DNA of 24,409 bases, from contig UQNC01000030.1 in assembly GCA_900542175.1 (NCBI GenBank), forward strand, positions 1 through 24,409, read 5' to 3'. The stretch is from an uncultured Collinsella sp. (lineage in GTDB: Bacteria; Actinomycetota; Coriobacteriia; Coriobacteriales; Coriobacteriaceae). Position 1 is the stretch's first letter, and every line of letters starts with the position of its first letter. This document shows positions 1 through 7,246 of the stretch, one piece after another. The notes below the pieces were generated by a model, which searched no databases, had not been told where the DNA came from, and worked only from the letters and a program-made list of their open reading frames with translations. The position numbers and the translations under genes are program-made.

Positions 1-831
1 GGGCTCGGTGCCGGCGCGCCCGTCCTTGTCGGCCGAGACGGCGTCGAAGCCGCCGTCCGTGCCCGCCGCCACGTACACGCGCATGCTCGCGGCCACCTTG
101 GAGGGGTCGAGCCCCGCGCTCATGGTGTCGACGAACTGCACCGTATAGGTGTCGTAGGCGGTAAGACCCGCCGGGACCGTGGCCGAGAGGCGCCAGTACA
201 GGTCGTCGGCGACCGTGGCGTCGGCGGCCTTCCGCCAGGCGGCGGTGCTGTCCTCCAGCACATGCTTTTGGACCTTGGGGGTCGCCGCCTTGGGCTTGAC
301 GGTGACGGCGTTGCCGCCGACCAGGGCTATGATCGGCGCGGTGCCGGCCTCGCCTTGGGCGATGGCGTCGTCCTTAGCGACGATGAGCCAGTAGCCGCAG
401 GGCAGCTCGGCCGTCGTTCCCGCGTTAAGGGCCACGGGCTCGGCGCCAGAGCTCTGGAGGGAACGAGCGAGCTGTGCGCTCAGCGCGCTCGTAAGGTGGG
501 AATCGGTGTTGAGCCACTCGGCAGCTTCCTGCGCGGTGGTCTGGGAATTGGGCATGCCGGCGCTATGCAGCACAGGCAGCGCGGCGTCGCGCACGGCGTC
601 GCTTGCCCAGGCAAGATCGGTGGCGATCTTGGCGTCGCTGTCGCCGTCGACGACGTTGGCGCTAAAGATCTGGTAGGCGTCGTAGCTGCTCGCCACGGTG
701 CCGCTCACCGTGATGGAACCGGTCGAGGTCGGCGCGGCCTGCGCGGAAGCGGGGAACACAACCGCGCAGGCGCCGATCAAGAGGGCAAGCAGCGCAAACA
801 AGATCGGGAAGGAGCAAACTTTCTTATTCAC
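1..831 (-). CDS. Fimbrial subunit, isopeptide-forming D2-type (3' end outside window)
   Basis: A GTG start (829-831) gives 277 visible codons running off the left edge. It is preceded at 4 nt by a strong ribosome-binding site (GGGAGGTGAG, 836-845). Residues 1-31 form a signal peptide: basic MNKK, hydrophobic core, then ASA before Gln31. Residues 35-180 look like an N-terminal pilin domain, with YDAYQIFSANV near 50 and a PCGYWLIV strand near 144. A second domain begins about residue 181 with TPKVQKHV, where a lysine follows the PKV motif as in isopeptide-forming fimbrial D2 domains. Such proteins are exported and linked by sortases into pili or cell wall. The start overlaps the stop of the upstream surface-protein gene by 8 nt, so the two are translationally coupled. 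The sorting motif and any sortase gene would lie beyond the window. Family assignment comes from sequence pattern, not a search. Confidence 0.8.
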   Translation of the reverse strand, partial: MNKKVCSFPILFALLALLIGACAVVFPASAQAAPTSTGSITVSGTVASSYDAYQIFSANVVDGDSDAKIATDLAWASDAVRDAALPVLHSAGMPNSQTTAQEAAEWLNTDSHLTSALSAQLARSLQSSGAEPVALNAGTTAELPCGYWLIVAKDDAIAQGEAGTAPIIALVGGNAVTVKPKAATPKVQKHVLEDSTAAWRKAADATVADDLYWRLSATVPAGLTAYDTYTVQFVDTMSAGLDPSKVAASMRVYVAAGTDGGFDAVSADKDGRAGTEP

Positions 832-3800
832 GACGCTCACCTCCCTTCGCATTCGCCTTCCGACGAATGTGCATCCAGGCCGCAGCAGCGCAAAGCACCG
901 CCGCGCCGGCAAGGTACGTCAGAGTGACGCCCGACATACCAGAAAGGGGCAAAGAGGTGGAGTAGGTGTTGGTGAAGGTGGGGTTGAAGGTCGGAGTCGC
1001 GCTCTCATGACCGCTGGCGTCGACCTCGTAGTAGGTCGGCGTGCATTCCAGCGTGCCGTCACCCTTGTCCTTTGCCGTCACCACGACCTTGAAAGTCTTG
1101 GTGTCGTTCTTGTAGCCTTCGTGTTTGGTGCCATCGTTCTTGTCGGCGTCGCATTCACGGATGTAGTAGGTGAACTGCGCCTGCCGATTATTATCGAGCT
1201 CATTAACGCCTAGTGGGCCGATTTGTACCGATCCGAAATCTACTATCTGAAGGTTTTTCGACCCAGCAGTAGTATATTTATATATGGGCTTAAAAGATTT
1301 CTCCGTGTTGTCCGAATTCTTGGTATTGTTGTCCGAATTCTTGGTATACAGCTCGAACTTAAATTTCTTCATCTCACCGCCGTCGACCTTCTTGGTCACC
1401 TTGGGTGTCCAAGTGCCTGAGGTCTGGTAGGGCGCAAGTTCGTTCGTAAACGCAGGGTTGGAGTCGTTGCCGATCGTTACGGTCGAGATTGTATTGTCTT
1501 TCGGATCTACACTCCAGTTATAGAACTCAAGAGATTTACACTCGGTGAAGCCCGTTTCGCCTTCCCTTTTAACGGATACTGTGGAAGCGCTCTTATCAAC
1601 TTCATAACGATTAATATTGATCCCCAAGAGGTTGGTCGTATTAACTGGTGTCGTACCAACCTTTATATGTATTTTGTAAATGGCCTTATCAAAGGTCGTG
1701 CCTTCCTCATTGATAGGGACTTCAACAAGGTAGAGGTCGTAATTGCCCGACTGGTAGTTCGCAGCCGTATCAATGACGATCTCTCCACTTTCATTAACGG
1801 TAACCTCGGACGTCGCCTCGCATCCGTTTGCGTTAAATGAGCCGTCCGTATTCCAATACGGCTCCCCAGCTGAATCGGCGGCTTTACCCAACAGCTTGAA
1901 CTTATAGCCGTGGCCCGTGAGGCCTTGCGGTTTGCCGTCCTTCATGAGGACCTTGTTAGCCTTGACCTTGATTGCAGGATACACGTCCAGGGAAGTAACC
2001 TCACCAACGATGAGGTCGCCGTTGGTCATGATGCCGCCACCGTGGGTGTAGGAGTAGTTGCCACTGATGATGGTCGTAGCATCTCTCTGCGCATCACGTT
2101 TAGCCGTATCGGAGGGATGAGCCTCAAGACCAAACATGTACTTGGCCTCGGCACCGCCATTAGGATCGATGGTGATTTTCTGGCGATCGCAGGTGCCCTT
2201 CCAGCCAGCTGAGCCGCCGCCGAGCATCTTGCCGAGCACAACTGCAACCGTCTTATTGCTGTCATCCTTGCGCACGAGGAAGAAATCCTTGTGGCCGGCT
2301 TCTTTGAAGTCTTTGGTAATGTAGTTAGTGTTGCTGTCCTCGTTCTTGCCATTACCACCGGCAGACATGTGATTACTTAAACCATTATCCGTATTGTTGT
2401 AGATTGCGGCACCATTTGAGTGCGAAACAATTGTCTCGCCCGTAGGGCAGGCACCGATGCCACCACCCCAGCCGCCGGCCTCATTATCAGTAATCAGCGT
2501 CCTTACGATGTTAAGCTTGCCGTCCTTTTGGACAAAGACGCCACCGCCGCCCCAATCGCCGCCACGGCTCTCACCCGTCATGGTCTTGTTGTTGGTGATG
2601 TAAATCTTGTTGGACGTGCTCGGCTCAGCCTTAATATCGCCGGTAGTACCGGTGGAAATACGGAGACCACCGCCCTCGGCGTTTTCAGATTCGTTGCCGG
2701 CAATCGTGCCGCCAGTCATTTTAAACGTAATCGCCTGGTTCCAGAAACCAGCGTAGATTCCGCCACCGGCCTCTTTGGAGTAATTGGCAGTAACGGATCC
2801 ACCCGTCATGGTTAACGTCCCTCTGTGCGTGCATGCAATTCCGCCGCCGCCAAGCAGACCGAAGTTGTAAAGATTGGAATCAGTAATCCAAGCGTCAACT
2901 CGATTGTTGGTAATATTGGCAGATCCGCCGATGGTGACGTTCGCGCCCTTGGTATAAACACCACCACCGTATCCGCCGTCTCCGGTGTCACCGCCGCAGC
3001 TGCTGCCGCCGATGCCCTTAGCGTACGTAGCATTACCTGAGATGACACCGCCGGAGAGATCCAACGTGACACCGCTGTCGGCAAAAATGCCACCACCGGA
3101 AGCAGCCTTATTCGCTGCAATCACGCCGCCAGTCATATTGAGTGAACCCTTTGCCATGCACAGGCCACCGCCCCAGCCGCCGCTACCGTTGGTGACGTAA
3201 CCGCCCGCGATTTTGACCGTACCCTCGGAATAAATCACATGACCGCCGTTACTCAGGTTGGCAGCCGTGGTAATCATGCCGCCCTTGAGATCGAGCGTGC
3301 CGCCCGCTTCAACGTTGACCACATACTTTACGGAACCGCGGTCCGATGCCGCAACGATAGCGCCAAAGCCCGTAACGTCATGCCTGTACGTAGTCTCGGT
3401 GGTGCAAAGTCCATCTGTATTGGGCGTGCTCTTAGTCTCATAGTAAGTAAGACTCTTAGGAGTGCCGTTATTAGAGCTAGACTCGTCTCCTTTTTCCCAT
3501 GTCATAATCGCAGGCTGACCCGCCGGCGCATTGTCGACCGGAGTCTCTTCGTCTTTTGTGCTATCTGAGCCCTCGATAATGTTCTCGATGGTGAGCGTGG
3601 CTCCGTTTTCGACCACAAAGAAGGAGTCTAAGCCGCCGGAGCGGTTGTAGAGCATGTTTCCCGCAAGATTAATGGTGGTGTCTTTTTTTATGTCAATCTG
3701 CTGACTCGAATAGACAGAACCCGTCAGTCGGAACTTGCCGCCATTGGTAAATGCCCTAGCAACATCGTTGCTTACCTCGGTATAGCCATCGGCATTGACG

Positions 3801-4192
3801 GTGGCGGGAGCGTTCGCGTTTTCATCGTTATTCTCATCATCCGCAAGCTGTGCGTCGGAAGGCTGCGTGTCACCCTCGACCTCCGTGTCGTCGGACGGCA
3901 GGCCTGCGGCAGCGGCGTCTTCGCTCGCGTCATTCCCGGCATCGTCACTATTCTGGTTTTCGGTATCCCCGTTGTTGGTGTTTTCTACATCAGTAGACTC
4001 AGTTGAGGAATCAGCCGCCGCCACAGTTTCCTCGGCTGCACCCGCCTCGGCATCGTTGGCAATGGCCTGCGAGATCGGGGGCATGACGAGCGACAGTACC
4101 AGGCTCAACACGGAGGCTCCGCACAAAACGCCTGCCAGTACACGGCGCGTCGCTTTATTACTCTGCTTAGATTTGTCCGAATTCGCTTTCAT
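824..4192 (-). CDS. LPxTG-type surface protein: beta-helix repeats plus Spy0128-like pilin domain
   Basis: The product is 1122 residues; the ATG start is preceded by GGGGAGGAG. Residues 1-45 form a long signal peptide. Residues 46-142 are a low-complexity Asp/Glu/Asn/Thr stretch, probably a disordered stalk. About 150-690 carry Gly-rich repeats of the type MTGGxIxxNxxxxGGGI, typical of right-handed parallel beta-helices in adhesins. Residues about 925-1080 resemble the streptococcal FctA/Spy0128 pilin isopeptide domain: Lys in TPKVTKKVDG, Glu in YYIRECD and Asn in FTNTYS fit a Lys-Asn crosslink with catalytic Glu. The C-terminus has LPLSG (1081-1085), a hydrophobic segment and RRKANAKGGERRE, a sortase sorting signal with Ser in place of Thr. 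The 3' end overlaps the next fimbrial gene. Parts of the gene, notably about 1210-1800, are visibly more AT-rich than the neighbouring genes. Likely a cell-wall-anchored adhesin or pilus tip protein; the ligand is unknown. Confidence 0.85.
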   Translation of the reverse strand: MKANSDKSKQSNKATRRVLAGVLCGASVLSLVLSLVMPPISQAIANDAEAGAAEETVAAADSSTESTDVENTNNGDTENQNSDDAGNDASEDAAAAGLPSDDTEVEGDTQPSDAQLADDENNDENANAPATVNADGYTEVSNDVARAFTNGGKFRLTGSVYSSQQIDIKKDTTINLAGNMLYNRSGGLDSFFVVENGATLTIENIIEGSDSTKDEETPVDNAPAGQPAIMTWEKGDESSSNNGTPKSLTYYETKSTPNTDGLCTTETTYRHDVTGFGAIVAASDRGSVKYVVNVEAGGTLDLKGGMITTAANLSNGGHVIYSEGTVKIAGGYVTNGSGGWGGGLCMAKGSLNMTGGVIAANKAASGGGIFADSGVTLDLSGGVISGNATYAKGIGGSSCGGDTGDGGYGGGVYTKGANVTIGGSANITNNRVDAWITDSNLYNFGLLGGGGIACTHRGTLTMTGGSVTANYSKEAGGGIYAGFWNQAITFKMTGGTIAGNESENAEGGGLRISTGTTGDIKAEPSTSNKIYITNNKTMTGESRGGDWGGGGVFVQKDGKLNIVRTLITDNEAGGWGGGIGACPTGETIVSHSNGAAIYNNTDNGLSNHMSAGGNGKNEDSNTNYITKDFKEAGHKDFFLVRKDDSNKTVAVVLGKMLGGGSAGWKGTCDRQKITIDPNGGAEAKYMFGLEAHPSDTAKRDAQRDATTIISGNYSYTHGGGIMTNGDLIVGEVTSLDVYPAIKVKANKVLMKDGKPQGLTGHGYKFKLLGKAADSAGEPYWNTDGSFNANGCEATSEVTVNESGEIVIDTAANYQSGNYDLYLVEVPINEEGTTFDKAIYKIHIKVGTTPVNTTNLLGININRYEVDKSASTVSVKREGETGFTECKSLEFYNWSVDPKDNTISTVTIGNDSNPAFTNELAPYQTSGTWTPKVTKKVDGGEMKKFKFELYTKNSDNNTKNSDNTEKSFKPIYKYTTAGSKNLQIVDFGSVQIGPLGVNELDNNRQAQFTYYIRECDADKNDGTKHEGYKNDTKTFKVVVTAKDKGDGTLECTPTYYEVDASGHESATPTFNPTFTNTYSTSLPLSGMSGVTLTYLAGAAVLCAAAAWMHIRRKANAKGGERRE
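1306..1347. repeat. Perfect 21-bp tandem duplication inside the pilin-like domain
   Basis: Two identical, adjacent 21-bp units (1306-1326 and 1327-1347), each containing GTCCGAATTC, encode the heptapeptide TKNSDNN twice in a surface loop of the 1122-residue protein. The unit length is a multiple of three, so copy-number change would lengthen or shorten the loop without a frameshift. Perfect identity suggests recent duplication. Confidence 0.9.
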
Positions 4193-4281
4193 CGATGTCT
4201 CCTCCCCAAGAGACCGCGATCTTGCTCTTTCACCATCAAACGTATCTGCGCAATCTGTAATTGCGCTCGTTTAGTAATGCA

Positions 4282-4311
4282 ATTATAACGATTGTTTAAA
4301 CATCTGAGCAA
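4282..4311 (-). promoter_or_regulatory. Promoter of the surface-protein operon
   Basis: On the minus strand TTGCTC (4306-4311) and a perfect TATAAT (4282-4287) are separated by 18 nt, and the ATG lies about 90 nt downstream. The -35 box falls inside one arm of a 10-bp inverted repeat, so an operator overlapping the promoter is plausible. Confidence 0.65.
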
Positions 4312-4364
4312 CAAAACCGACATTTTTGTAGCGAGTTCTCAATTCTCTTGACATTTGCTCAGAT
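4302..4364. promoter_or_regulatory. Inverted-repeat operator candidate around the surface-operon -35 box
   Basis: ATCTGAGCAA (4302-4311) and TTGCTCAGAT (4355-4364) are perfect 10-bp inverted copies with 43 bp between them. Centres are 53 bp apart, close to five helical turns, so proteins bound at both would lie on the same DNA face. One arm contains the -35 element. The regulator is unknown. Confidence 0.45.
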
Positions 4365-4649
4365 TTACCTTCGTTTATTCGCTATCTATTTTTTGTTTCT
4401 GCTGGTAATTTAGTTGCGTATTATTTTTTAATGGCATTAGTTTTATTTGCACAACATTTTGCTCAAGAGCGAGCATCCTGTGAACGGTCGAAAATCGACC
4501 GTGAGCGGGGGTCATTAACCGGGATGAATATCCTACCAAATTGATGAGAATATCTAAAAACCCATCGGTGGTTAGAAGCATGATGTTCAGACAACCATAT
4601 TTGAATTTTCACACAGATTTTAGGTATCAATTCGACCAAATCGCCTGAG

Positions 4650-4684
4650 GCCACCGCAAAGGCGCCTGCCCCCTTTGCGGTGGC
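4650..4684 (-). terminator. Family A palindrome, copy A1 (3' of the HAD gene)
   Basis: Perfect 13-bp stem GCCACCGCAAAGG / CCTTTGCGGTGGC with loop CGCCTGCCC, 12 nt after the HAD gene stop on the minus strand. No U-tract follows on that strand, so it may be an RNA 3'-end stabiliser or weak terminator. Its arms differ from the other copies (GCCACCGC in place of ACCACCAC), but the paired bases change together. Confidence 0.65.
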
Positions 4685-4696
4685 TCTCCCCCGGCG

Positions 4697-5518
4697 CTAC
4701 AGCAGATGCTCCTCGATAAAGATCGCGATGCCGTCTTCGTCGTTGCTGGCGGTTACAAAATCGGCGGCGGCGCGGGTGGCGTCGCTGCCGTTTGCCATGG
4801 CCACGCCCACGCCGGCGTCAGCCACCATGCAGGTGTCGTTATCGGCATCGCCAAACACGCAAATGTTCGTAAGCTCCATGTCGTTGAGCTCTGCCACGCG
4901 TACAAGGCCGCGCGTCTTGGACACGCGCGGATCCATGAACTCGTAGAGCCGCTGCGTGGTTTGCAGAGCCGCCGCCTTAACAGTGTTATCGGCAAACGTC
5001 GACGCCCGCTCAATCACCCGCGGCATTACCTCGGGCGCCATGGTAAACATCACCTTGGGCTGCGGCTCGCGCAAGAACTCGGCAAAATCGACCACCTGGT
5101 AGGGCACGCCGTCGACGCGTGACAGGTGCTCGACGCACGCGTTGCTCTCGGGCACGTAGAACACGCCGTCTCGGGGGCAGACGGGTGTTGCCGGAAGGTC
5201 CGCCATGTGCTTGCAGATGCGCGCGATGGTCTCGCCCGGCAGCGGATAGCTCAGCTCGTTGATGTCGTGCGCGCGGTCGATGACCTCGGCGCCACCGCAG
5301 CCCACGAGCACGTCCACCAGGCCTTCGATGCCCCAGAGCTCGTACATGGCCTCGGTCGCATGGGCGTCGCGCCCGGTGCACAGGCCAAAGAGCACGCCAC
5401 GCTCGCGCAGGGCGCGGATCGCCGCCACGGTGCGCGGGGACACCGTGTGCTGGCTCGTGAGCAGCGTACCGTCGATATCGCAGAACACGGCTTTGATGTG
5501 GCTGAAGGTGGCGTCCAT
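4697..5518 (-). CDS. Cof-type HAD-superfamily phosphatase (class IIB)
   Basis: The product is 273 residues, the usual length for Cof-like sugar-phosphate/FMN phosphatases. Motif I is DIDGTLL (nucleophile Asp14, acid/base Asp16), motif II is TGR at 48-50, motif III Lys is in SKTRG (Lys201), and motif IV is GDADND (223-228). These are all the residues needed for Mg-dependent phosphoester hydrolysis. The cap between motifs II and III is of the C2 (IIB) type by position. The ATG at 5516-5518 was chosen because the protein then begins just before motif I and has AGAAAGG upstream. A longer frame upstream merely reads through repeat A2. The substrate cannot be told from sequence. It appears to be a single-gene unit with its own promoter and repeat A1 at its 3' end. 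Confidence 0.85.
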   Translation of the reverse strand: MDATFSHIKAVFCDIDGTLLTSQHTVSPRTVAAIRALRERGVLFGLCTGRDAHATEAMYELWGIEGLVDVLVGCGGAEVIDRAHDINELSYPLPGETIARICKHMADLPATPVCPRDGVFYVPESNACVEHLSRVDGVPYQVVDFAEFLREPQPKVMFTMAPEVMPRVIERASTFADNTVKAAALQTTQRLYEFMDPRVSKTRGLVRVAELNDMELTNICVFGDADNDTCMVADAGVGVAMANGSDATRAAADFVTASNDEDGIAIFIEEHLL

Positions 5519-5573
5519 GGGGGCCTTTCTGAGTTGTGCGGCGGTGTGGGGTGTATTCGCAAACGGCGTACAT

Positions 5574-5604
5574 GGTATACCAAGGCACAGGCGCGGCCCG
5601 TCAA
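5574..5604 (-). promoter_or_regulatory. Candidate promoter of the HAD gene
   Basis: Minus-strand TTGACG (5599-5604) and TATACC (5574-5579) are 19 nt apart, longer than optimal. The -10 box lies in a perfect palindrome TGGTATACCA (5573-5582), which could be an operator. It sits directly after repeat A2, so it starts a new unit after the MFS gene terminators. Confidence 0.4.
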
Positions 5605-5612
5605 AGCAAAAA

Positions 5613-5646
5613 CCACCACAAAGGTGCCTGGCCCCCTTTGTGGGGG
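5613..5646 (-). repeat. Family A palindrome, copy A2 (decayed right arm)
   Basis: CCACCACAAAGG (5613-5624) and CCTTTGTGGGGG (5635-5646) flank the family loop TGCCTGGCCC. One pair is lost because the right arm has degenerated to GGGGG. It lies in tandem with B1 after the MFS gene, so that gene has two successive hairpins. Confidence 0.75.
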
Positions 5647-5666
5647 AAGTGGCGTTTGTGGGCCAA

Positions 5667-5727
5667 ACCATCACAACATTCGATGTTTTTCGGCAAAATC
5701 GCGATTTTCATCGAATGTTGTGATGGT
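5667..5727 (-). terminator. Family B palindrome, copy B1, at the MFS gene 3' end
   Basis: A perfect 19-bp stem starting ACCATCACAACATTCGATG (5667-5685) pairs with 5709-5727. The arms enclose a 23-bp loop that contains a second perfect palindrome, AAAATCGCGATTTT (5695-5708). It begins 2 nt after the MFS stop codon. B1 is inverted relative to B2 and B3, judged from the asymmetric loop. Confidence 0.75.
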
Positions 5728-5729
5728 CT

Positions 5730-7010
5730 TTACTGCCTTGCGGCACGATCAAAATGCCGGCGCCCAAACAGCAGCAACGCCGCGGGGACTGCCGTCACGA
5801 CCATGCCTGCTCCGATGAGCGTCTGCTGCACGCCAAACGTCGCCGCCAGCCACGGAGCAATCGCCAGCGGGGCCACGCCAGCGAACATATTGCCAAAGCC
5901 CATGACCGAATTGACGCGACCAAGCTGCTCGAGCGGCGCCGTCGTCTGCACGATGGTGTTGTGGAGCGGGTTGACGACACCCCAAGCTATGCCCAGGGCG
6001 ACCTGACCGACAAGGGCCACACCCACGTACGGCGTCCCCACATAGAGCAGGCTTCCCAGGCCCACGGACATAAGTGCCACGAGCAGCGTTTTTAGGTTGA
6101 CCAAGTGCGGCGGCAAGCGGAGCGCGAGCACGGCACCCAGTACCGCGCCCACGCCCGAGGCCGACGAGAGCCAGCCCATCCACTCAACGCCGACGCGTAG
6201 GACATCGCGATAGAAAAACGACTCGAGCGGATCGAAGGCTCCGTAGCCAAAGTTCGAAAGAAAAATGATGCAGAAAAGTAGCGCGAGGACACTGTTGGTG
6301 AAGACTGTCTTGATGCTGGCTGCGAAGGTGGCGCGGGTGGATGTGCTGGGGTTGGAGCTTTGTCCCGCACGCTCCCCTTCCTCCGCCGAATCGGCATCCG
6401 CATCCCCGGCGACATGGCTGGTCTGCGGCCTAAAGCCCCAACCGGCGATGAGCGCCAGCACGGTAAAGAGCATCATGAGAACAAACACCGCGCGCGACGA
6501 CGCAGCAGCCGCGACAAAGCCACCCAGCGTGGGGCCAACGATGATACTCACGTTTGAAAACATGGCGATGGCGGAGTTGATGTCTTTGAGCTCGACAGGA
6601 TCGTCGGTGAGGTAGGCCGGATAGGACGTGGCGATGGGCTGGGCGAATCCCATCACAAAGCCCAGAAACACCGCGCCGAGCAGGACGACGCCGGTCGCGC
6701 TACCAAAGGCGATGATTGCCGTGCCAGTTGCAAGAGCGCCGATGATGCTCAGCAAGAAATGGCGGCGCGGACCCCAGGCGTCGAGCGCAGCGCCACCCGC
6801 AAAGGATCCCAGGATCACGAAAACGTTCATAAACAGAACGGCCAGCGATGTCGCCACGACTGAGGCATCGTCTGCATAGGTGAGCGTTCCGATGACGCCG
6901 ATAAAATAACTGGTCTGAAACCCGGTGTAGATGAGAAAGCGCATCGCCACCAGCCGCTTGGCCTGCACGGACAGCGATGATTGAGGCTTTGAGAAAAGAG
7001 ATGCGAGCAT
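5730..7010 (-). CDS. MFS transporter, probable drug/metabolite exporter
   Basis: The product is 426 residues with about twelve hydrophobic segments, like the MFS_3 (EntS-like) exporters. A motif-A-like loop, GGAALDAWGPRRHF, follows the second segment. The two halves are joined by a charged cytoplasmic linker rich in Asp, Glu and Ser (around DADADSAEEGERAGQ). The ATG at 7008-7010 has AAGGAG at 7016-7021, 5 nt upstream; the longer in-frame start would lack a comparable site and would lie in the leader palindrome. Substrate is unknown. The gene is a single unit with a structured leader, ended by repeats B1 and A2. Confidence 0.85.
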   Translation of the reverse strand: MLASLFSKPQSSLSVQAKRLVAMRFLIYTGFQTSYFIGVIGTLTYADDASVVATSLAVLFMNVFVILGSFAGGAALDAWGPRRHFLLSIIGALATGTAIIAFGSATGVVLLGAVFLGFVMGFAQPIATSYPAYLTDDPVELKDINSAIAMFSNVSIIVGPTLGGFVAAAASSRAVFVLMMLFTVLALIAGWGFRPQTSHVAGDADADSAEEGERAGQSSNPSTSTRATFAASIKTVFTNSVLALLFCIIFLSNFGYGAFDPLESFFYRDVLRVGVEWMGWLSSASGVGAVLGAVLALRLPPHLVNLKTLLVALMSVGLGSLLYVGTPYVGVALVGQVALGIAWGVVNPLHNTIVQTTAPLEQLGRVNSVMGFGNMFAGVAPLAIAPWLAATFGVQQTLIGAGMVVTAVPAALLLFGRRHFDRAARQ

Positions 7011-7020
7011 GGAGACTCCT

Positions 7021-7088
7021 TGTTTCATACGAATACGGGCGGTGGGCATTCGCCACCGTCTGTCAAATCAATCTATCCGCATGAAACA
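7021..7088 (-). promoter_or_regulatory. Structured leader / operator of the MFS gene
   Basis: TGTTTCATACGAATA (7021-7035) and TATCCGCATGAAACA (7074-7088) are inverted copies matching at 13 of 15 positions. Between them is a smaller hairpin, CGGTGG / CCACCG with a 7-nt loop. The whole structure lies immediately 5' of the ribosome-binding site at 7016-7021. It could be a two-site operator or an RNA fold controlling translation of the exporter. Confidence 0.5.
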
Positions 7089-7146
7089 TTAAGGACGCAT
7101 CAGGACCCTTCTCTCCGTTTTTCGCCCGTCATGAACTACTTGGTAG

Positions 7147-7152
7147 ATTGTA
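7147..7152 (-). promoter_or_regulatory. Possible -10 box for the MFS gene
   Basis: Minus-strand TACAAT lies about 60 bp upstream of the leader palindrome, between terminator A3 and the MFS leader. I find no convincing -35 box at the right distance, so this is only a candidate. Confidence 0.25.
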
Positions 7153-7182
7153 AGGCATGTCCCACACATCTACCAAAGCAAA

Positions 7183-7219
7183 AACCACCACAAAGGTGCC
7201 TGGCCCCTTTGTGGTGGTT
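7183..7219 (-). terminator. Family A palindrome, copy A3: terminator of the 6-phospho-beta-glucosidase gene
   Basis: Perfect 14-bp stem AACCACCACAAAGG / CCTTTGTGGTGGTT with loop TGCCTGGCC. On the minus strand the stem runs into TTTTTGC, a normal intrinsic terminator, 27 nt after the bglA stop. Confidence 0.85.
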
Positions 7220-7246
7220 GCGACGTTTACGCTGGTTGAGACTTGG

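Larger units (their letters stand above)
4193..4649. other. AT-rich gene-free region upstream of the surface-protein operon
   Basis: About 460 bp with clearly lower GC than the flanking genes. Only short ORFs without convincing ribosome-binding sites occur here, so I call no gene. It holds the operon promoter (4282-4311), a 10-bp inverted repeat (4302-4364), a perfect 8-bp-stem hairpin at 4484-4502 (ACGGTCGA / TCGACCGT, loop AAA), and a ribosome-binding site just before 4192. The rest (about 4365-4469 and 4510-4645) shows nothing I can assign. Confidence 0.6.

Noticed and set aside
4302..4364. Invertible promoter flanked by the 10-bp inverted repeat
   Set aside because: Only 43 bp lie between the arms, the -10 box is outside, and no recombinase is nearby; an operator pair fits better.
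4375..4654. Two short minus-strand ORFs (68 and 63 codons) in the AT-rich gap
   Set aside because: They overlap each other in different frames, have no good ribosome-binding site and no recognisable sequence.
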